The translations under genes and the position numbers were made by a program. Positions 42,614-51,544 of a stretch of 64,000 bases of DNA are shown piece after piece. The DNA is from Paenibacillus spongiae (GTDB lineage: Bacteria; Bacillota; Bacilli; Paenibacillales; Paenibacillaceae). The notes beneath the pieces are model-generated. The model did not search any database. It worked only from the letters and a program-made list of their open reading frames with translations, and was not told the DNA's origin. Where the stretch lies: assembly GCF_024734895.1 (NCBI RefSeq), contig NZ_CP091430.1, forward strand, positions 1,933,501 through 1,997,500, in the 5' to 3' direction. Position 1 is the first letter of the stretch. Every line of letters begins with the position of its first letter.

Positions 42614-43582
42614 ATGTCAGCTGTTAAATCAATTGCTGTTCTAACAAGCGGCGGCGACTCGCAAGGAATGAACGCAGCCGTTCGATCGGTTGTAAGAAGC
42701 GCATTGTATCACGGGCTTGAGGTTTATGGCGTGCAGCGCGGTTATCAAGGGCTGTTGAACAACGACCTTCGTCCGATGGATCTGCGCAGTGTGGGCGATA
42801 TTATTCAGCGCGGAGGAACGATTCTGCAGACTGCCCGCTGCAAGGAGTTTCTAACACCCGAAGGCCAGCAGAAGGGTGCCGACGTGCTTCGCGAGCGCGG
42901 CATCGACGGACTGGTCGTGATCGGCGGTGACGGTTCTTATCATGGTGCCAACAAACTAAGCAAGCTGGGCATCAAGACGATGTGTCTGCCGGGCACGATC
43001 GATAACGATATTCCGTTTACAGACTTTACGATCGGATTCGATACCGCGGTGAGCATTGTCGTTGACGCCATCAATAAGCTGCGCGATACGATGACTTCTC
43101 ATGAACGTTCATCGGTCGTCGAAGTGATGGGCCGGCATTGCGGAGATATCGCGCTGTACGCCGGGTTGGCAAGCGGCGCGGAGACGATTCTCGTTCCGGA
43201 GGTAGGATTCGATCTGGATCTTGTTTCGGGAAGGATGCAGGAGAACTTCCAATGCGGTAAACGCCATAGTATCATTATTGTCGCGGAAGGCGCCGGAAGC
43301 GGCGAAGAAATCGCGGCAGGCATCACGCAGCGCAACGGCATCGAGGCGCGGGTGACGGTGCTCGGCCATATTCAACGCGGCGGATGCCCGACCCATAACG
43401 ACCGTATCCTTGCAAGCCAGCTCGGCGACTTCGCCGTGCGCAAGCTCATGGAAGGCGATTCCGGCAAAGGATGCGGCATCGTCAAGGGAGAGCTTGTCGT
43501 GACGGATATCGAACAAGTGGTCAACACGAAGAAACCGTTCAACATGGAATTGTATAACCTGGCAAGCCGCTTATCGCAATAA
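42614..43582 (+). CDS. pfkA: ATP-dependent 6-phosphofructokinase
   Basis: 322 aa. Phosphorylates fructose-6-phosphate in glycolysis. VLTSGGDSQGMNAAVRSVV (ATP site), GGTILQTARCKEF, VVIGGDGSYHGA (GGDGS of ATP-using enzymes) and PGTIDNDIPFTDFTIGFDTA with catalytic Asp; EVMGRHCGDIALYAGLASGAE and GHIQRGGCPTHNDRI follow. A second, ordinary pfkA may exist elsewhere; nothing here suggests loss of function. AAGGAGTGG precedes ATG. In one run with a DUF3906 gene. Confidence 0.93.
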   Translation: MSAVKSIAVLTSGGDSQGMNAAVRSVVRSALYHGLEVYGVQRGYQGLLNNDLRPMDLRSVGDIIQRGGTILQTARCKEFLTPEGQQKGADVLRERGIDGLVVIGGDGSYHGANKLSKLGIKTMCLPGTIDNDIPFTDFTIGFDTAVSIVVDAINKLRDTMTSHERSSVVEVMGRHCGDIALYAGLASGAETILVPEVGFDLDLVSGRMQENFQCGKRHSIIIVAEGAGSGEEIAAGITQRNGIEARVTVLGHIQRGGCPTHNDRILASQLGDFAVRKLMEGDSGKGCGIVKGELVVTDIEQVVNTKKPFNMELYNLASRLSQ

Positions 43583-43610
43583 TAGGGATAAGGTAGAAGG
43601 AGCAGCCATC

Positions 43611-43811
43611 ATGTTTCTATACAAAATTGAACTTGAATTAACCGACCAAACCGCTTACCTTATTCTGCTTGCGCCAAGCGATGAGATGGCCTTCGAATAT
43701 GTGGACAGCCATGTGGCGCGCCACTTTATCAAGTCGCCTGAAATCAGATCCGCTGCGATCGTAGAGAAGAAGCGGACGGAGGCCGGCTCCGGATATGTGA
43801 TTGCTCAGTAA
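43611..43811 (+). CDS. DUF3906 family small protein
   Basis: 66 aa: MFLYKIELELTDQTAYLILL, then APSDEMAFEYVDSHVARHFIKSPEIRSAAIVEKKRTEAGSGYVI. Matches the pattern of DUF3906 proteins of Bacilli (beta-strand, EKAF-like helix, IE/EKKR strand). Function unknown. AGAAGGAGCAGCC before ATG; 28 bp after pfkA. Confidence 0.8.
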   Translation: MFLYKIELELTDQTAYLILLAPSDEMAFEYVDSHVARHFIKSPEIRSAAIVEKKRTEAGSGYVIAQ

Positions 43812-43864
43812 ATGCTCGGCGAATTGCGCTGCGCAGGCAGAATGTTCTCTTACGATCGCTGTTA

Positions 43865-43914
43865 TTCCCGGATTTTCATGGATCATATCATTGTTATAGG
43901 TAGAAATCCGGGAA
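43865..43914 (+). terminator. Inverted repeat after pfkA-DUF3906
   Basis: TTCCCGGATTT / AAATCCGGGAA with a 28-nt loop; no T run, so only a weak terminator candidate. Confidence 0.4.
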
Positions 43915-44003
43915 CAGAGGCGACAGCTGACGCTTCTCCAGAATCCTTCTTCCTGCTCCGCTCTTAGTGCCTTTCATCTGATTCAATCATATGAACAAAT
44001 ATA

Positions 44004-44058
44004 AGCGCCCTGCCTTAAGGAACGGAATCGACCGTTCCTTAAGGCAGGGCGCTCTTGC
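44004..44058. terminator. Strong bidirectional terminator
   Basis: Perfect 22-bp stem (arms start AGCGCCCTGCC and end AAGGAACGG) with a 6-nt loop, between the rightward pfkA genes and the leftward DUF4015 gene. Confidence 0.85.
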
Positions 44059-44076
44059 TATACAACCGAATGATAA

Positions 44077-45264
44077 TTAATAAATAACGCCTGGCGTATA
44101 TTTGTTCCCTGCATTCCAAAGCAAGTATTCGTCGACGCCGGTATCCTTCAGCGCCTTGATCTGTGCTTCCACTTCAGCTTTGCCGTATTTGACGTAGCGG
44201 CCCTTGCCCAGCCAGCTGGCCGTAAAATCTTGGATCCACGGCCGAATAATCGGCTTGAACGACCCGATCGGATCCAGCTTCTTATGGGTGTCGATCATGG
44301 AGCCCTTAATGGTCGCGTATGGATCTTTATCCGGATCCTTCACGCCAAACCATCCTGTACTGTAATGGCTCGGATAAACCATCGGACTGATGACGTCGAC
44401 GTACTTCGAAATCTTCACGAAATCCTGCCCGATCCCTTCTGCAGCCGGTACGGATGCCGCGTATCCGAAAATATCGACGGATACTCTTACTCCGAGAGGC
44501 TCCAGCTGTTCCTTCGCATACTTGACGAAGCCCGCTACCGCATCTACGCGGCTCTCCTTTGTTTTGTCGAAGACAAGCGAATCGGCTTTGTTCTCGAAGC
44601 CCTCTGGGAACCGGACATAATCGAACTGGATTTCCTTGAAGCCGAGCTTTACCGACTCCTTGGCGACCGCGATGTTGTAATCCCATACTTCCTTCATATA
44701 GGGATTAACGAAGCTGTCCTTCTTGCCATTCTGCCAGACGGTGCCGTCTTTGTGCCGGAACGAAAGGTTCGGATGGCTGCGAGCGAGGACGGTGTCCTTG
44801 AAGACGACGACGCGGGCGATCGGGTACACCTCATGCTCCTTCAGCTTGGTCATCAAGGCGTTTATGTCGCGGATATACTTCTTTGGCGCTCCGTATTTCA
44901 GGAGCTCCGGATTCGTTGTCGGGTATGTAATATAGCCTAAATCGTCCTTGACATCGATTACCATGCTGTTCAAAGCCGTGTCGTCCAGCAGCTTGAGCAG
45001 CGTCTCCAGCCTTGACCCGCCGGCACTGTGCGCGGTTAAGTAGATGCCCTTGATCTTCGGGGCGTCCGGCTGAGGATCTTTCAACCCGGCATTGCCGCTC
45101 TGTCCCGGGCTTCCTCCGCTGCCTTGACCTTCGGACGGCTGCTGTACGGACGCAGGCGTGATAAGGGAAGCAAGCAGTTTGTTCACAGAAGCGGTCTCTT
45201 CTCCCGTACCGATTCCAGTGAATAATTGATACATCAGCATAATAACGGAAAATAAGGCATCCAT
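44077..45264 (-). CDS. DUF4015 putative glycoside hydrolase
   Basis: 395 aa. A short N-terminal hydrophobic segment (FSVIMLMYQLFTG) suggests membrane anchoring or export, then a low-complexity linker (QQPSEGQGSGGSPGQSG), then the DUF4015 TIM-barrel: IKGIYLTAHSAGGSRLETLL, MVIDVKDDLGYITY, YPIARVVVFKDTVLA, VWDYNIAVAKESVKLGFKEIQFDYVRFPEG, YVDVISPMVYPSHYS and YLLWNAGNKY. Predicted alpha-amylase-superfamily-like enzyme on extracellular sugar; substrate unproven. GAGGAGAG precedes ATG 45264. Confidence 0.88.
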   Translation of the reverse strand: MDALFSVIMLMYQLFTGIGTGEETASVNKLLASLITPASVQQPSEGQGSGGSPGQSGNAGLKDPQPDAPKIKGIYLTAHSAGGSRLETLLKLLDDTALNSMVIDVKDDLGYITYPTTNPELLKYGAPKKYIRDINALMTKLKEHEVYPIARVVVFKDTVLARSHPNLSFRHKDGTVWQNGKKDSFVNPYMKEVWDYNIAVAKESVKLGFKEIQFDYVRFPEGFENKADSLVFDKTKESRVDAVAGFVKYAKEQLEPLGVRVSVDIFGYAASVPAAEGIGQDFVKISKYVDVISPMVYPSHYSTGWFGVKDPDKDPYATIKGSMIDTHKKLDPIGSFKPIIRPWIQDFTASWLGKGRYVKYGKAEVEAQIKALKDTGVDEYLLWNAGNKYTPGVIY

Positions 45265-45379
45265 TTAAGTTCTCTCCTCGCAAGCTTTCGTTCAACCAAA
45301 TTATAAATCACTTTTTGAAGGTGGCACAGAGGTATTTTGTAGGATATTAAACGCCTGAACGCCATTCGAACCGGAATGA

Positions 45380-45412
45380 CAAAAAGAGCGGGAACGTAAT
45401 CCGTTCCCGCCC
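45380..45412 (-). terminator. Terminator of the small gene at 45430-45624
   Basis: Minus-strand stem GCGGGAACG / CGTTCCCGC with 5-nt loop, then TCTTTTTG. Confidence 0.8.
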
Positions 45413-45429
45413 TGCTTTACGAAAAATGC

Positions 45430-45624
45430 TTATTGCAGCATAACTTCTCTTTGGTACTCGCAAATGCTGTGATGTACAATCTCCATCGCGTCTTCCGGCT
45501 CCAGCAGCGCCATTCCGTCACGGAGCACAATCGTTAAATTGAGCTCTCGTTCCGTGAGGAAGGGGACCAGCTCCGGGACTAGTTTCTCGACGATCCGCGA
45601 CAGTTTTACCGTTTCCATATCCAT
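45430..45624 (-). CDS. Hypothetical 64-aa protein
   Basis: MDMETVKLSRIVEKLVPELV, then PFLTERELNLTIVLRDGMALLEPEDAMEIVHHSICEYQREVML. Charged, helical, no hydrophobic segments. GGGTGATG lies about 5 nt before ATG 45624 and a terminator follows directly, which supports a real gene. Family not recognised. Confidence 0.6.
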   Translation of the reverse strand: MDMETVKLSRIVEKLVPELVPFLTERELNLTIVLRDGMALLEPEDAMEIVHHSICEYQREVMLQ

Positions 45625-45800
45625 GGAGCATCACCCTTTCATTCATGATGGAGGGCAAAAACGTATGGCATGAAACTTTGAACTACGGGATAACTCCATT
45701 ATAGCAGTAGAGAATTGAAAAACCTAGGGTCATACAATAAATTCCATGAATGACGGGGCAGGCCGGATTTCGAATCCATACGAATGAGAGCGCAAATCCG

Positions 45801-46625
45801 CTACGGATCGGATTTGCGGAAGTCTCCCATGACCCCGACGGTTTCCACGAAATTGACGAAAGCGCGGGGATCGGCCTTGGCGATCCGGTTCCGGAGCTCC
45901 GCAAGCTCATATCGCGTCGTTACGGTCATCAGCATATCGCGTTCGGTTTGCGTATATCCGCCCCTCGTACGAATGACGGTCACGCCGCGCTGCATGGTAA
46001 GCAGGGCCGAAAGAAGCGCATCGGGATCGTTCGTAACGATGAAAGCCGTAATCTTCACATGCCGGATATGAACGACATCGATCACCTTGCCTGTCGTGAA
46101 GATGGAGAGAAGAGAGAACAGGGCGATATCCCAATTCTGGTTCATCATGCCCAGCGCGGCGATAATGGCCGCATTGAGAAAGAAGAGCAGCATGCCAACC
46201 GAGATGTCCCTCTTGCGGGATAGGATGGATGCAATAATATCGAATCCGCCCGTTGACCCGCCTTCGCGAAGCGACAGACCGCTTCCAATGCCAACAATCA
46301 CACCGCCGAATACCGCTCCCAGAATCGGATTCGTTACAACCGGATACACGGGAATAATCTTTAAGGCAACCGTGGTCATGACGACCGATACGACGCTCCA
46401 GCCGATGAAACGGGTGCCGAGAACCATCCATCCCCACACAAGAATCGGGACATTCAGCACGAAAAAAAGCCAGGCAATGTTTAATCCGGTCGCATATGAG
46501 GCAATCATAGTGATGCCGGAAATTCCGCCGCTTATCATCTGGTGGGGGATGATGAGCTGATTGAAGCCGAAGGCGATCAGCGCTGCGCTAATCGTTATGA
46601 CGAGTGCGGTCCGGGTCGTTTTCAA
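45801..46625 (-). CDS. YitT family membrane protein (DUF161/DUF2179)
   Basis: 274 aa. Five to six membrane segments in the first 150 residues (LVITISAALIAFGFNQLIIP, GISGITMIASYATGLN, FGGVIVGIGSGLSLREGGSTGGFDIIASIL), then a C-terminal DUF2179 domain (TAFIVTNDPDALLSALLTMQRGVTVIRTRGGYTQTERDMLMTVTTRYELAELRNRI). Role unknown. TTG start at 46625 with AGAGGTGA upstream. Confidence 0.9.
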   Translation of the reverse strand: MKTTRTALVITISAALIAFGFNQLIIPHQMISGGISGITMIASYATGLNIAWLFFVLNVPILVWGWMVLGTRFIGWSVVSVVMTTVALKIIPVYPVVTNPILGAVFGGVIVGIGSGLSLREGGSTGGFDIIASILSRKRDISVGMLLFFLNAAIIAALGMMNQNWDIALFSLLSIFTTGKVIDVVHIRHVKITAFIVTNDPDALLSALLTMQRGVTVIRTRGGYTQTERDMLMTVTTRYELAELRNRIAKADPRAFVNFVETVGVMGDFRKSDP

Positions 46626-46813
46626 CAGAAATCGTCACCTCTGGGAATGAAATGTAATCACGAGCGTAACGCTTCCTTAGGGATTGGACTGGCAGGCGGA
46701 GGCGCACACTATTATTATGCGTTCTTTCCGTTCACTGGTATTCACAAAGGTTATTGTGCTATAATGAACTGTATATTTTCTGTAGGATGCAGATTAAAGG
46801 AGTATGAAGAAGT

Positions 46814-48400
46814 TTGAAAACATTTGCTGAATTCGGCTTGGAACCAAAAGTTTTGCAAGCCATCACGGAACTCGGGTTCGAAGAATCGACCCCAATCCAA
46901 TCGAAGTCCATTCCAATTGCGCTCACCGGCAGCGATTTGATCGGTCAAGCTCAGACGGGAACGGGCAAGACGGCTGCCTTCGGCATTCCGTTGATTAACA
47001 AAATCCCGACTAGTGAAGACCGGATCGTTGCTTTGATTATGACACCGACCCGCGAACTTGCCATCCAGGTATCGGAAGAAATCGGGAAGCTGACCCGCTT
47101 TAAAGGACTGCGTTCGCTGGCCATCTATGGCGGACAAGAAATCGGCCGCCAAATTCGGGCCTTGAAGAAAAGACCCCAAATCATCATCGGTACACCGGGT
47201 CGCATGCTTGACCATATCAACCGCAAGACCATCCGTCTAGACGATGTCCAAACGGTCGTTCTCGATGAAGCGGACGAAATGCTGGACATGGGCTTTATGG
47301 AGGACATCACTTCCATCTTGTCACTTATTCCGGAGAATCGCCAAACGATGCTGTTCTCGGCTACAATGCCTCCGAACATTCAGAAGCTGGCGCAGCAGTT
47401 CCTCAAGAATCCGGAACATGTCTCCGTTATTCCCAAGCAGGTTAGCGTACCGCTGATTGACCAAGCGTACATCGAAGTTCACGAACGCCAGAAGTTCGAT
47501 GCGCTTAGCCGTCTACTTGATATGGAATCGCCAGAGCTTGCCATTATCTTCGGCCGTACCAAACGCCGGGTAGACGAGCTTAGCGAAGCGCTCCAGAAGC
47601 GCGGATACACGGCTGACGGCCTGCATGGCGACTTGTCCCAGAACCAGCGCGACGCGGTTATGCGCAAGTTCCGCGACGGCAGCATCGACGTGCTGGTTGC
47701 TACCGACGTTGCGGCACGCGGGCTCGACGTATCAGGCGTATCGCATGTCATTAACTTCGACCTCCCGCAAGATCCGGAGAGCTACGTTCACCGTATCGGT
47801 CGTACAGGCCGTGCGGGCAAAGAAGGAACGGCATGGTCGTTTGTTACCCCACGCGAACTGGACCACCTGCATTTCATTGAGAAAGTGACGCGTCATCGCA
47901 TTCCGAAGAAGCCTCTTCCAAGCATGGCCGAGGCAATCGAAGGCAAACAGCGTATGACGGCGGAGCGGATTCTGGAACTCGTTTCGGAAGATTCCATTAA
48001 CGAATACAAAGGCATTGCGATCCAAATGCTGGAGCAGTACGATTCCGTTAACCTGCTTGCAGCTGCGATCAAGCTGCTCACCGGCGAGAAGAAGGACGTC
48101 AGTATCGAACTGACGCCGGAGGATCCGATTCGTGCGAAGAAACGCAGACCGGATGTCCGTTCGAACGGACGGAGATTCTCCAGCAGCTCGTTCGGCGGCA
48201 ACCGCAGCGGCGGAAGCGGAGGTTCGCGCGGACGTTCTGACAGCCGCGGCGGATACGGAAGCGGACGCAGCAGCAGCAGCTATGGCAGCGGCGGCGGGTA
48301 CAACCGCGACCGTGACAGCCAGTACAAGGGAAAAGGAGAGGGCCGCAGCGACAACACTCGCCGTCCGCGTCCATCCTCCGATGATTTTGTCAACTCATAA
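46814..48400 (+). CDS. cshA: DEAD-box RNA helicase (CshA type)
   Basis: 528 aa. [34 protein letters not shown] is the Q-motif; [44 protein letters not shown], then [10 protein letters not shown] in the second RecA domain. The C-terminal tail is Gly/Arg/Ser-rich (RGG-like) from ~res. 450, typical for RNA degradosome/ribosome biogenesis helicases of Bacilli. TTG start at 46814 with AAAGGAG 11 nt upstream; an out-of-frame mini-ORF begins at ATG 46804. Length slightly above CshA of Bacillus. Confidence 0.92.
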   Translation: MKTFAEFGLEPKVLQAITELGFEESTPIQSKSIPIALTGSDLIGQAQTGTGKTAAFGIPLINKIPTSEDRIVALIMTPTRELAIQVSEEIGKLTRFKGLRSLAIYGGQEIGRQIRALKKRPQIIIGTPGRMLDHINRKTIRLDDVQTVVLDEADEMLDMGFMEDITSILSLIPENRQTMLFSATMPPNIQKLAQQFLKNPEHVSVIPKQVSVPLIDQAYIEVHERQKFDALSRLLDMESPELAIIFGRTKRRVDELSEALQKRGYTADGLHGDLSQNQRDAVMRKFRDGSIDVLVATDVAARGLDVSGVSHVINFDLPQDPESYVHRIGRTGRAGKEGTAWSFVTPRELDHLHFIEKVTRHRIPKKPLPSMAEAIEGKQRMTAERILELVSEDSINEYKGIAIQMLEQYDSVNLLAAAIKLLTGEKKDVSIELTPEDPIRAKKRRPDVRSNGRRFSSSSFGGNRSGGSGGSRGRSDSRGGYGSGRSSSSYGSGGGYNRDRDSQYKGKGEGRSDNTRRPRPSSDDFVNS

Positions 48401-48407
48401 TTAGGGG

Positions 48408-48462
48408 ACCGGGGTTATCCGTGCTGCCGAGCGATCGGAATGGATGCCCCGGTTTTTTTCTG
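48408..48462 (+). terminator. Terminator after cshA
   Basis: ACCGGGG / CCCCGGT stem with a ~32-nt loop, followed by TTTTTTC. Confidence 0.75.
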
Positions 48463-48629
48463 AATTAGAGTTATCGTGCTCTTGGAACCCGCGATGCGGT
48501 TTCTAAGAAAAGTACGCTGGCATAAAGGGACAAGCTATATTATAGTAGAACAATAAGAGCGATAAGCAGGTTTGTGAAATCGCTTGCGGAATTGATGAAT
48601 GGAGTCAAAGCTTAGGAGGATCAGGCACT

Positions 48630-49445
48630 ATGGAAATGAGAGGTTTAATGGGCGGGCTGTATAAAATATCCGAATGGATTATGCGGCTCTCGGTAACGAA
48701 CTTACTTTGGATTATTTGTTCGATTCCGTATATCTTTTTGCTTCTGCCAACGCTGATGGCTCAGACGACGGATCAGTTTTTAAGCGGCATTATTCTGTCC
48801 AGTATCGTTGCGCCGTTCACGCTGTTTCCTGCAACTTCCGCCATGTTTGCCGTTGCGCGCAAATGGGTGATGGGCGAGGTGGACGCGCCGCTGTTGCGCA
48901 CGTTCTTCCGCAATTACAAAGAGAGCTATTTGCAAAGCATGATCGGCGGAATCCTATACGTTCTCTTGTTTGCAATCATGATCGTGGACTTTCAAGTGTA
49001 TGTCAAAGAGCTAACAACGCTTAAGCTTGTTTCGTATCTGTTCATCGCACTGATGGTCCTTCTGGCTGTTTCGCTGTTTAATTTCTTCTCGATGGTTGTT
49101 CACTACCATATGAAGACGTTCCAATTGCTCAAAAATTCGGTTCTCCTTACGATTGGCCGGCCGATTCGCTCCATGTCCACGGCGATCATGAGCGGCATCG
49201 TCATTTATATTAGCGTAAGCAGCCCGAAATTGATGTTTCTTATTCCCTTCTTTACGGGCAGCATCGTAGCTGCGATCGCATTCTGGAACTTCTACGGGAT
49301 CTATACGAAGCTGCAGATGCAAGCCGAGAAGAATGCCGCTGCGGCCGCGGAGGCCGAAGCCGAGGAAGCGGCACAGCGCGCGAGTGAGGATGCTGTCGGC
49401 ATCGAGAAGCTGGAAGCAGACAAGGAAAGCAACGTCCGGAAGTAA
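48630..49445 (+). CDS. DUF624/YesL-family membrane protein
   Basis: 271 aa with about five membrane segments (WIICSIPYIFLLLPTLM, IILSSIVAPFTLFPATSAMFAVA, IGGILYVLLFAIMIVDF, YLFIALMVLLAVSLFNFF, KLMFLIPFFTGSIVAAIAFW). The phrase ATSAMFAVARKWVMGE and FFRNYKESYLQSM match YesL-type proteins, often next to sugar transport genes in Paenibacillus; here none are adjacent. The C-terminal ~45 residues are an Ala/Glu-rich charged helix. GGAGGATCAGGCACT before ATG. Confidence 0.87.
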   Translation: MEMRGLMGGLYKISEWIMRLSVTNLLWIICSIPYIFLLLPTLMAQTTDQFLSGIILSSIVAPFTLFPATSAMFAVARKWVMGEVDAPLLRTFFRNYKESYLQSMIGGILYVLLFAIMIVDFQVYVKELTTLKLVSYLFIALMVLLAVSLFNFFSMVVHYHMKTFQLLKNSVLLTIGRPIRSMSTAIMSGIVIYISVSSPKLMFLIPFFTGSIVAAIAFWNFYGIYTKLQMQAEKNAAAAAEAEAEEAAQRASEDAVGIEKLEADKESNVRK

Positions 49446-49463
49446 ATTGCTGCTTCGCTTTCG

Positions 49464-49492
49464 TTTACTTTTTCATCAATTCAGTCTATAAT
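49464..49492 (+). promoter_or_regulatory. Promoter of 6S RNA
   Basis: TTTACT (49464-49469), 17-nt spacer, TATAAT (49487-49492); start of transcription expected near 49499. Confidence 0.7.
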
Positions 49493-49498
49493 AGCAGT

Positions 49499-49718
49499 AC
49501 ATCCTGCGATGTACGTTACGGCGCATACGTTGTTTTGAACCAATGGCTGTTTCACGGGAGACCAACATCGGAACGCGGCTGACATGCCCTTAAGTCAGGG
49601 ATCTCAAAACCGTTTCTGCGGACACCCACCTGCGAGAGCGGGTTCAGAAACAAGGCAGTCGGACGGCATGGCGGGTTTCTACTTAAGCATGATCAAGGGG
49701 GCTAGCCCCCTTTTTTTT
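49499..49718 (+). ncRNA. ssrS: 6S RNA
   Basis: No protein-coding frame. The transcript of ~215 nt contains segments close to the Bacillus 6S-1 RNA: TTGTTTTGAACCAATGGCTG, CACGGGAGACCAACATCGGAAC, GCGGACACCCACC and AGCATGATCAAGG near the 3' end. A hairpin GTTTCTG...CAGAAAC lies at the right place for the terminal stem beyond the central bubble. It ends in the GGGGGC/GCCCCC terminator with eight Ts. 6S RNA binds sigma-A RNA polymerase and reduces transcription in stationary phase. Identification by recalled sequence similarity, not by a covariance search. Confidence 0.82.
49696..49718 (+). terminator. Terminator of 6S RNA
   Basis: AGGGGGC-TA-GCCCCCT stem followed by a run of Ts. The small loop is unusual but the T tract is long. 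Confidence 0.85.
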
Positions 49719-49780
49719 ATGGTCATACCTATGCTATCATTATAGTTAGCTTACATAGACGTCGGAGGGGGAGATCACCT

Positions 49781-50170
49781 TTGAAGCGAACCCTGATTGG
49801 GTTGCTGCGCAGTCATGAATCGACTGGCGATAAAGCGAAAGATCCGTTGCTCAAATCCCATTATTATAAGCTGTCCAAGGACAGGGCATGGGAGGAAGTC
49901 GTTTCTACCCTTAAGAAGATTCAAGGCTATAAAGTGCTTCACGAAGTGGAGTCGGTTGGAGAGATCGTGCTGGAGAAGCGGACGATGACCGGAAGGACGA
50001 TGGATATTACCGTATCCGTCATCTCGGTCACTCCTGTTACCGCGGCTGTTGATATTTATTCTGCTTCACGAGGATCCTTCGGAGACCTTGGTTCGAACTA
50101 CCGCGTCATCATCGACCTGTATCGGACGTTGGACAAGAAACTGGCAGCCTACAAGACAAGCGGACCGTAG
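49781..50170 (+). CDS. Hypothetical cytosolic protein
   Basis: 129 aa. TTG start at 49781 with CGGAGGGGGAG upstream. No membrane segment. The middle has a beta-rich stretch EIVLEKRTMTGRTMDITVSVISVTPVTAAVDIYSASRGSFGDLGSNYRVIIDLYRTLDKKL that looks a little like DUF1499 proteins; not certain. Directly downstream of 6S RNA, with a terminator after it. Confidence 0.7.
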   Translation: MKRTLIGLLRSHESTGDKAKDPLLKSHYYKLSKDRAWEEVVSTLKKIQGYKVLHEVESVGEIVLEKRTMTGRTMDITVSVISVTPVTAAVDIYSASRGSFGDLGSNYRVIIDLYRTLDKKLAAYKTSGP

Positions 50171-50175
50171 ATGAA

Positions 50176-50214
50176 AGAAAAAGCGAGGAGGGTATGCCCC
50201 ACCGCGCTTTTTCT
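50176..50214 (+). terminator. Terminator after the 129-aa gene
   Basis: GAAAAAGCG...CGCTTTTTC arms with an inner GGG/CCC pairing, followed by TTTTTG; T and A tracts allow action towards tpx on the opposite strand too. Confidence 0.7.
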
Positions 50215-50254
50215 TTTTGTGTGTTACCAAACGCTTGCCGGTACGTATGTAATC

Positions 50255-50773
50255 TTATGCGAGTGCTTTAACCGCGGCAAGAGCGTCTTCATAGTTCGGG
50301 TGCTCGGTCATTTCGCCAAGAACCTGAACGTATTGAATCGTGTCATTCGCGTCGATCACGAAGATAGCGCGCATATCCAGCTTAAGCTCATCAATAAGAA
50401 CGCCATAAGCTTGGCCGAAATTATTGTCCTTGTAGTCGGAGAGCATCACGACTTTATCCACGCCTGCGGCGCCGCACCAGCGGGCTTGTGCGAATGGAAG
50501 GTCGGCGCTTACCGTCAGGATGACGACATTGTCGCCCAGCTTGCCGGCTTCTTCATTGAAACGGCGGGTTTGCGCATCGCATACGCCAGTATCGATGGAA
50601 GGTACAACACTAATCAATTTGACTTTGCCTGCATAATCCTTCAGCGAGACGGTATCGACAAGCGACTTGTTTAATTGAAAATCCGGTGCTTGATCACCTT
50701 GTTTGAGCTCCGGTCCGTTCAGCGTGATTGGGTTACCTTTGAGCGTAGCTACGCCCGTACGTTGTTGTGCCAT
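50255..50773 (-). CDS. tpx: Thiol peroxidase (atypical 2-Cys peroxiredoxin)
   Basis: 172 aa. Reduces peroxides with thioredoxin. Peroxidatic Cys 65 in VVPSIDTGVCDAQTRRFNEEA and resolving Cys 100 in DLPFAQARWCGAAG, the Tpx pattern; N-terminal GNPITLNGPELKQGDQAPDF. ATG 50773 with GGAGGCTG upstream; the in-frame ATG at 50815 lacks support. Single gene. Confidence 0.95.
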   Translation of the reverse strand: MAQQRTGVATLKGNPITLNGPELKQGDQAPDFQLNKSLVDTVSLKDYAGKVKLISVVPSIDTGVCDAQTRRFNEEAGKLGDNVVILTVSADLPFAQARWCGAAGVDKVVMLSDYKDNNFGQAYGVLIDELKLDMRAIFVIDANDTIQYVQVLGEMTEHPNYEDALAAVKALA

Positions 50774-50869
50774 TTTGTACAAACAGCCTCCTTCAAATTG
50801 AATAGTTGATACCATGTTTATTATAATCGTAATGAAATACGCTTGTCCAACTTCAATGAAAGAGGCGAA

Positions 50870-51475
50870 ATGATGATTTTTTTAAGATACGAAAGCTTCC
50901 GCGGTTATTTGCGCATGTTCCCGGTGACATCCGCCATTATCGCCATCAACCTGATCGTATTCTTCTATGATAAATGGGTTGCCGGAGGTGAGCTGCTTGC
51001 CCGCGGCATGTTTATTGAAAGCCCGTTCGACCCTTATGGGCTTAATGAGCCGTGGCGGTATGTGACATCCATTTTCCTGCATGGCGGGTACGAGCATCTG
51101 TTCTTTAACATGTTTGCCATTCTTGTATTTGCGCCTCCGTTAGAGCGAATGCTGAAGTCTGGGCGGTACGCGTTGTTCTTCCTGCTGTGCGGTATTGGAG
51201 GGAATGCGCTAAGCGCCGTGGTCGAGACGGGCGTTTCGGCCAGCGTAGGGGCATCGGGGGCGATTTACGGCGTCTACGGTGCTTATCTGTACTTGGCGAC
51301 GATGAAGAAAACCTTGGATGAGGCCTCGCGGAAAACGGTCTACACGATACTGGTGTTCGGGGTTATTTATTCGTTAGTTGCAGCCAACGTGGATTTATGG
51401 GCTCATGTGGGCGGCGGTATTGCAGGTTTCGTATTTGCGCTCATTTATGATCGCTCTTTAAGCGCAAGACGATAG
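50870..51475 (+). CDS. Rhomboid-family intramembrane serine protease
   Basis: 201 aa with six membrane helices. Catalytic Ser 129 in SVGASGAIYGVYGAY and His 179 in LWAHVGGGIAGF; the conserved WRYVTSIFLHGGYEHLFFNMFAILVF contains the HxxxN oxyanion region. Two ATGs (50870, 50873) follow AGAGGCG. Substrate unknown. It precedes a LysR gene on the same strand by 69 bp. Confidence 0.92.
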   Translation: MMIFLRYESFRGYLRMFPVTSAIIAINLIVFFYDKWVAGGELLARGMFIESPFDPYGLNEPWRYVTSIFLHGGYEHLFFNMFAILVFAPPLERMLKSGRYALFFLLCGIGGNALSAVVETGVSASVGASGAIYGVYGAYLYLATMKKTLDEASRKTVYTILVFGVIYSLVAANVDLWAHVGGGIAGFVFALIYDRSLSARR

Positions 51476-51544
51476 CAGCCGGTGAGTTGTATGGCGCGTG
51501 GAATAGCGCGCTTTTGGTTTGTATGAAGAGAAGAGGGGACGGTC

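Noticed and set aside
44230..44940. 236-aa plus-strand frame within the DUF4015 gene
   Set aside because: Antisense to a well-recognised glycosidase gene; residue composition is shadow-like.
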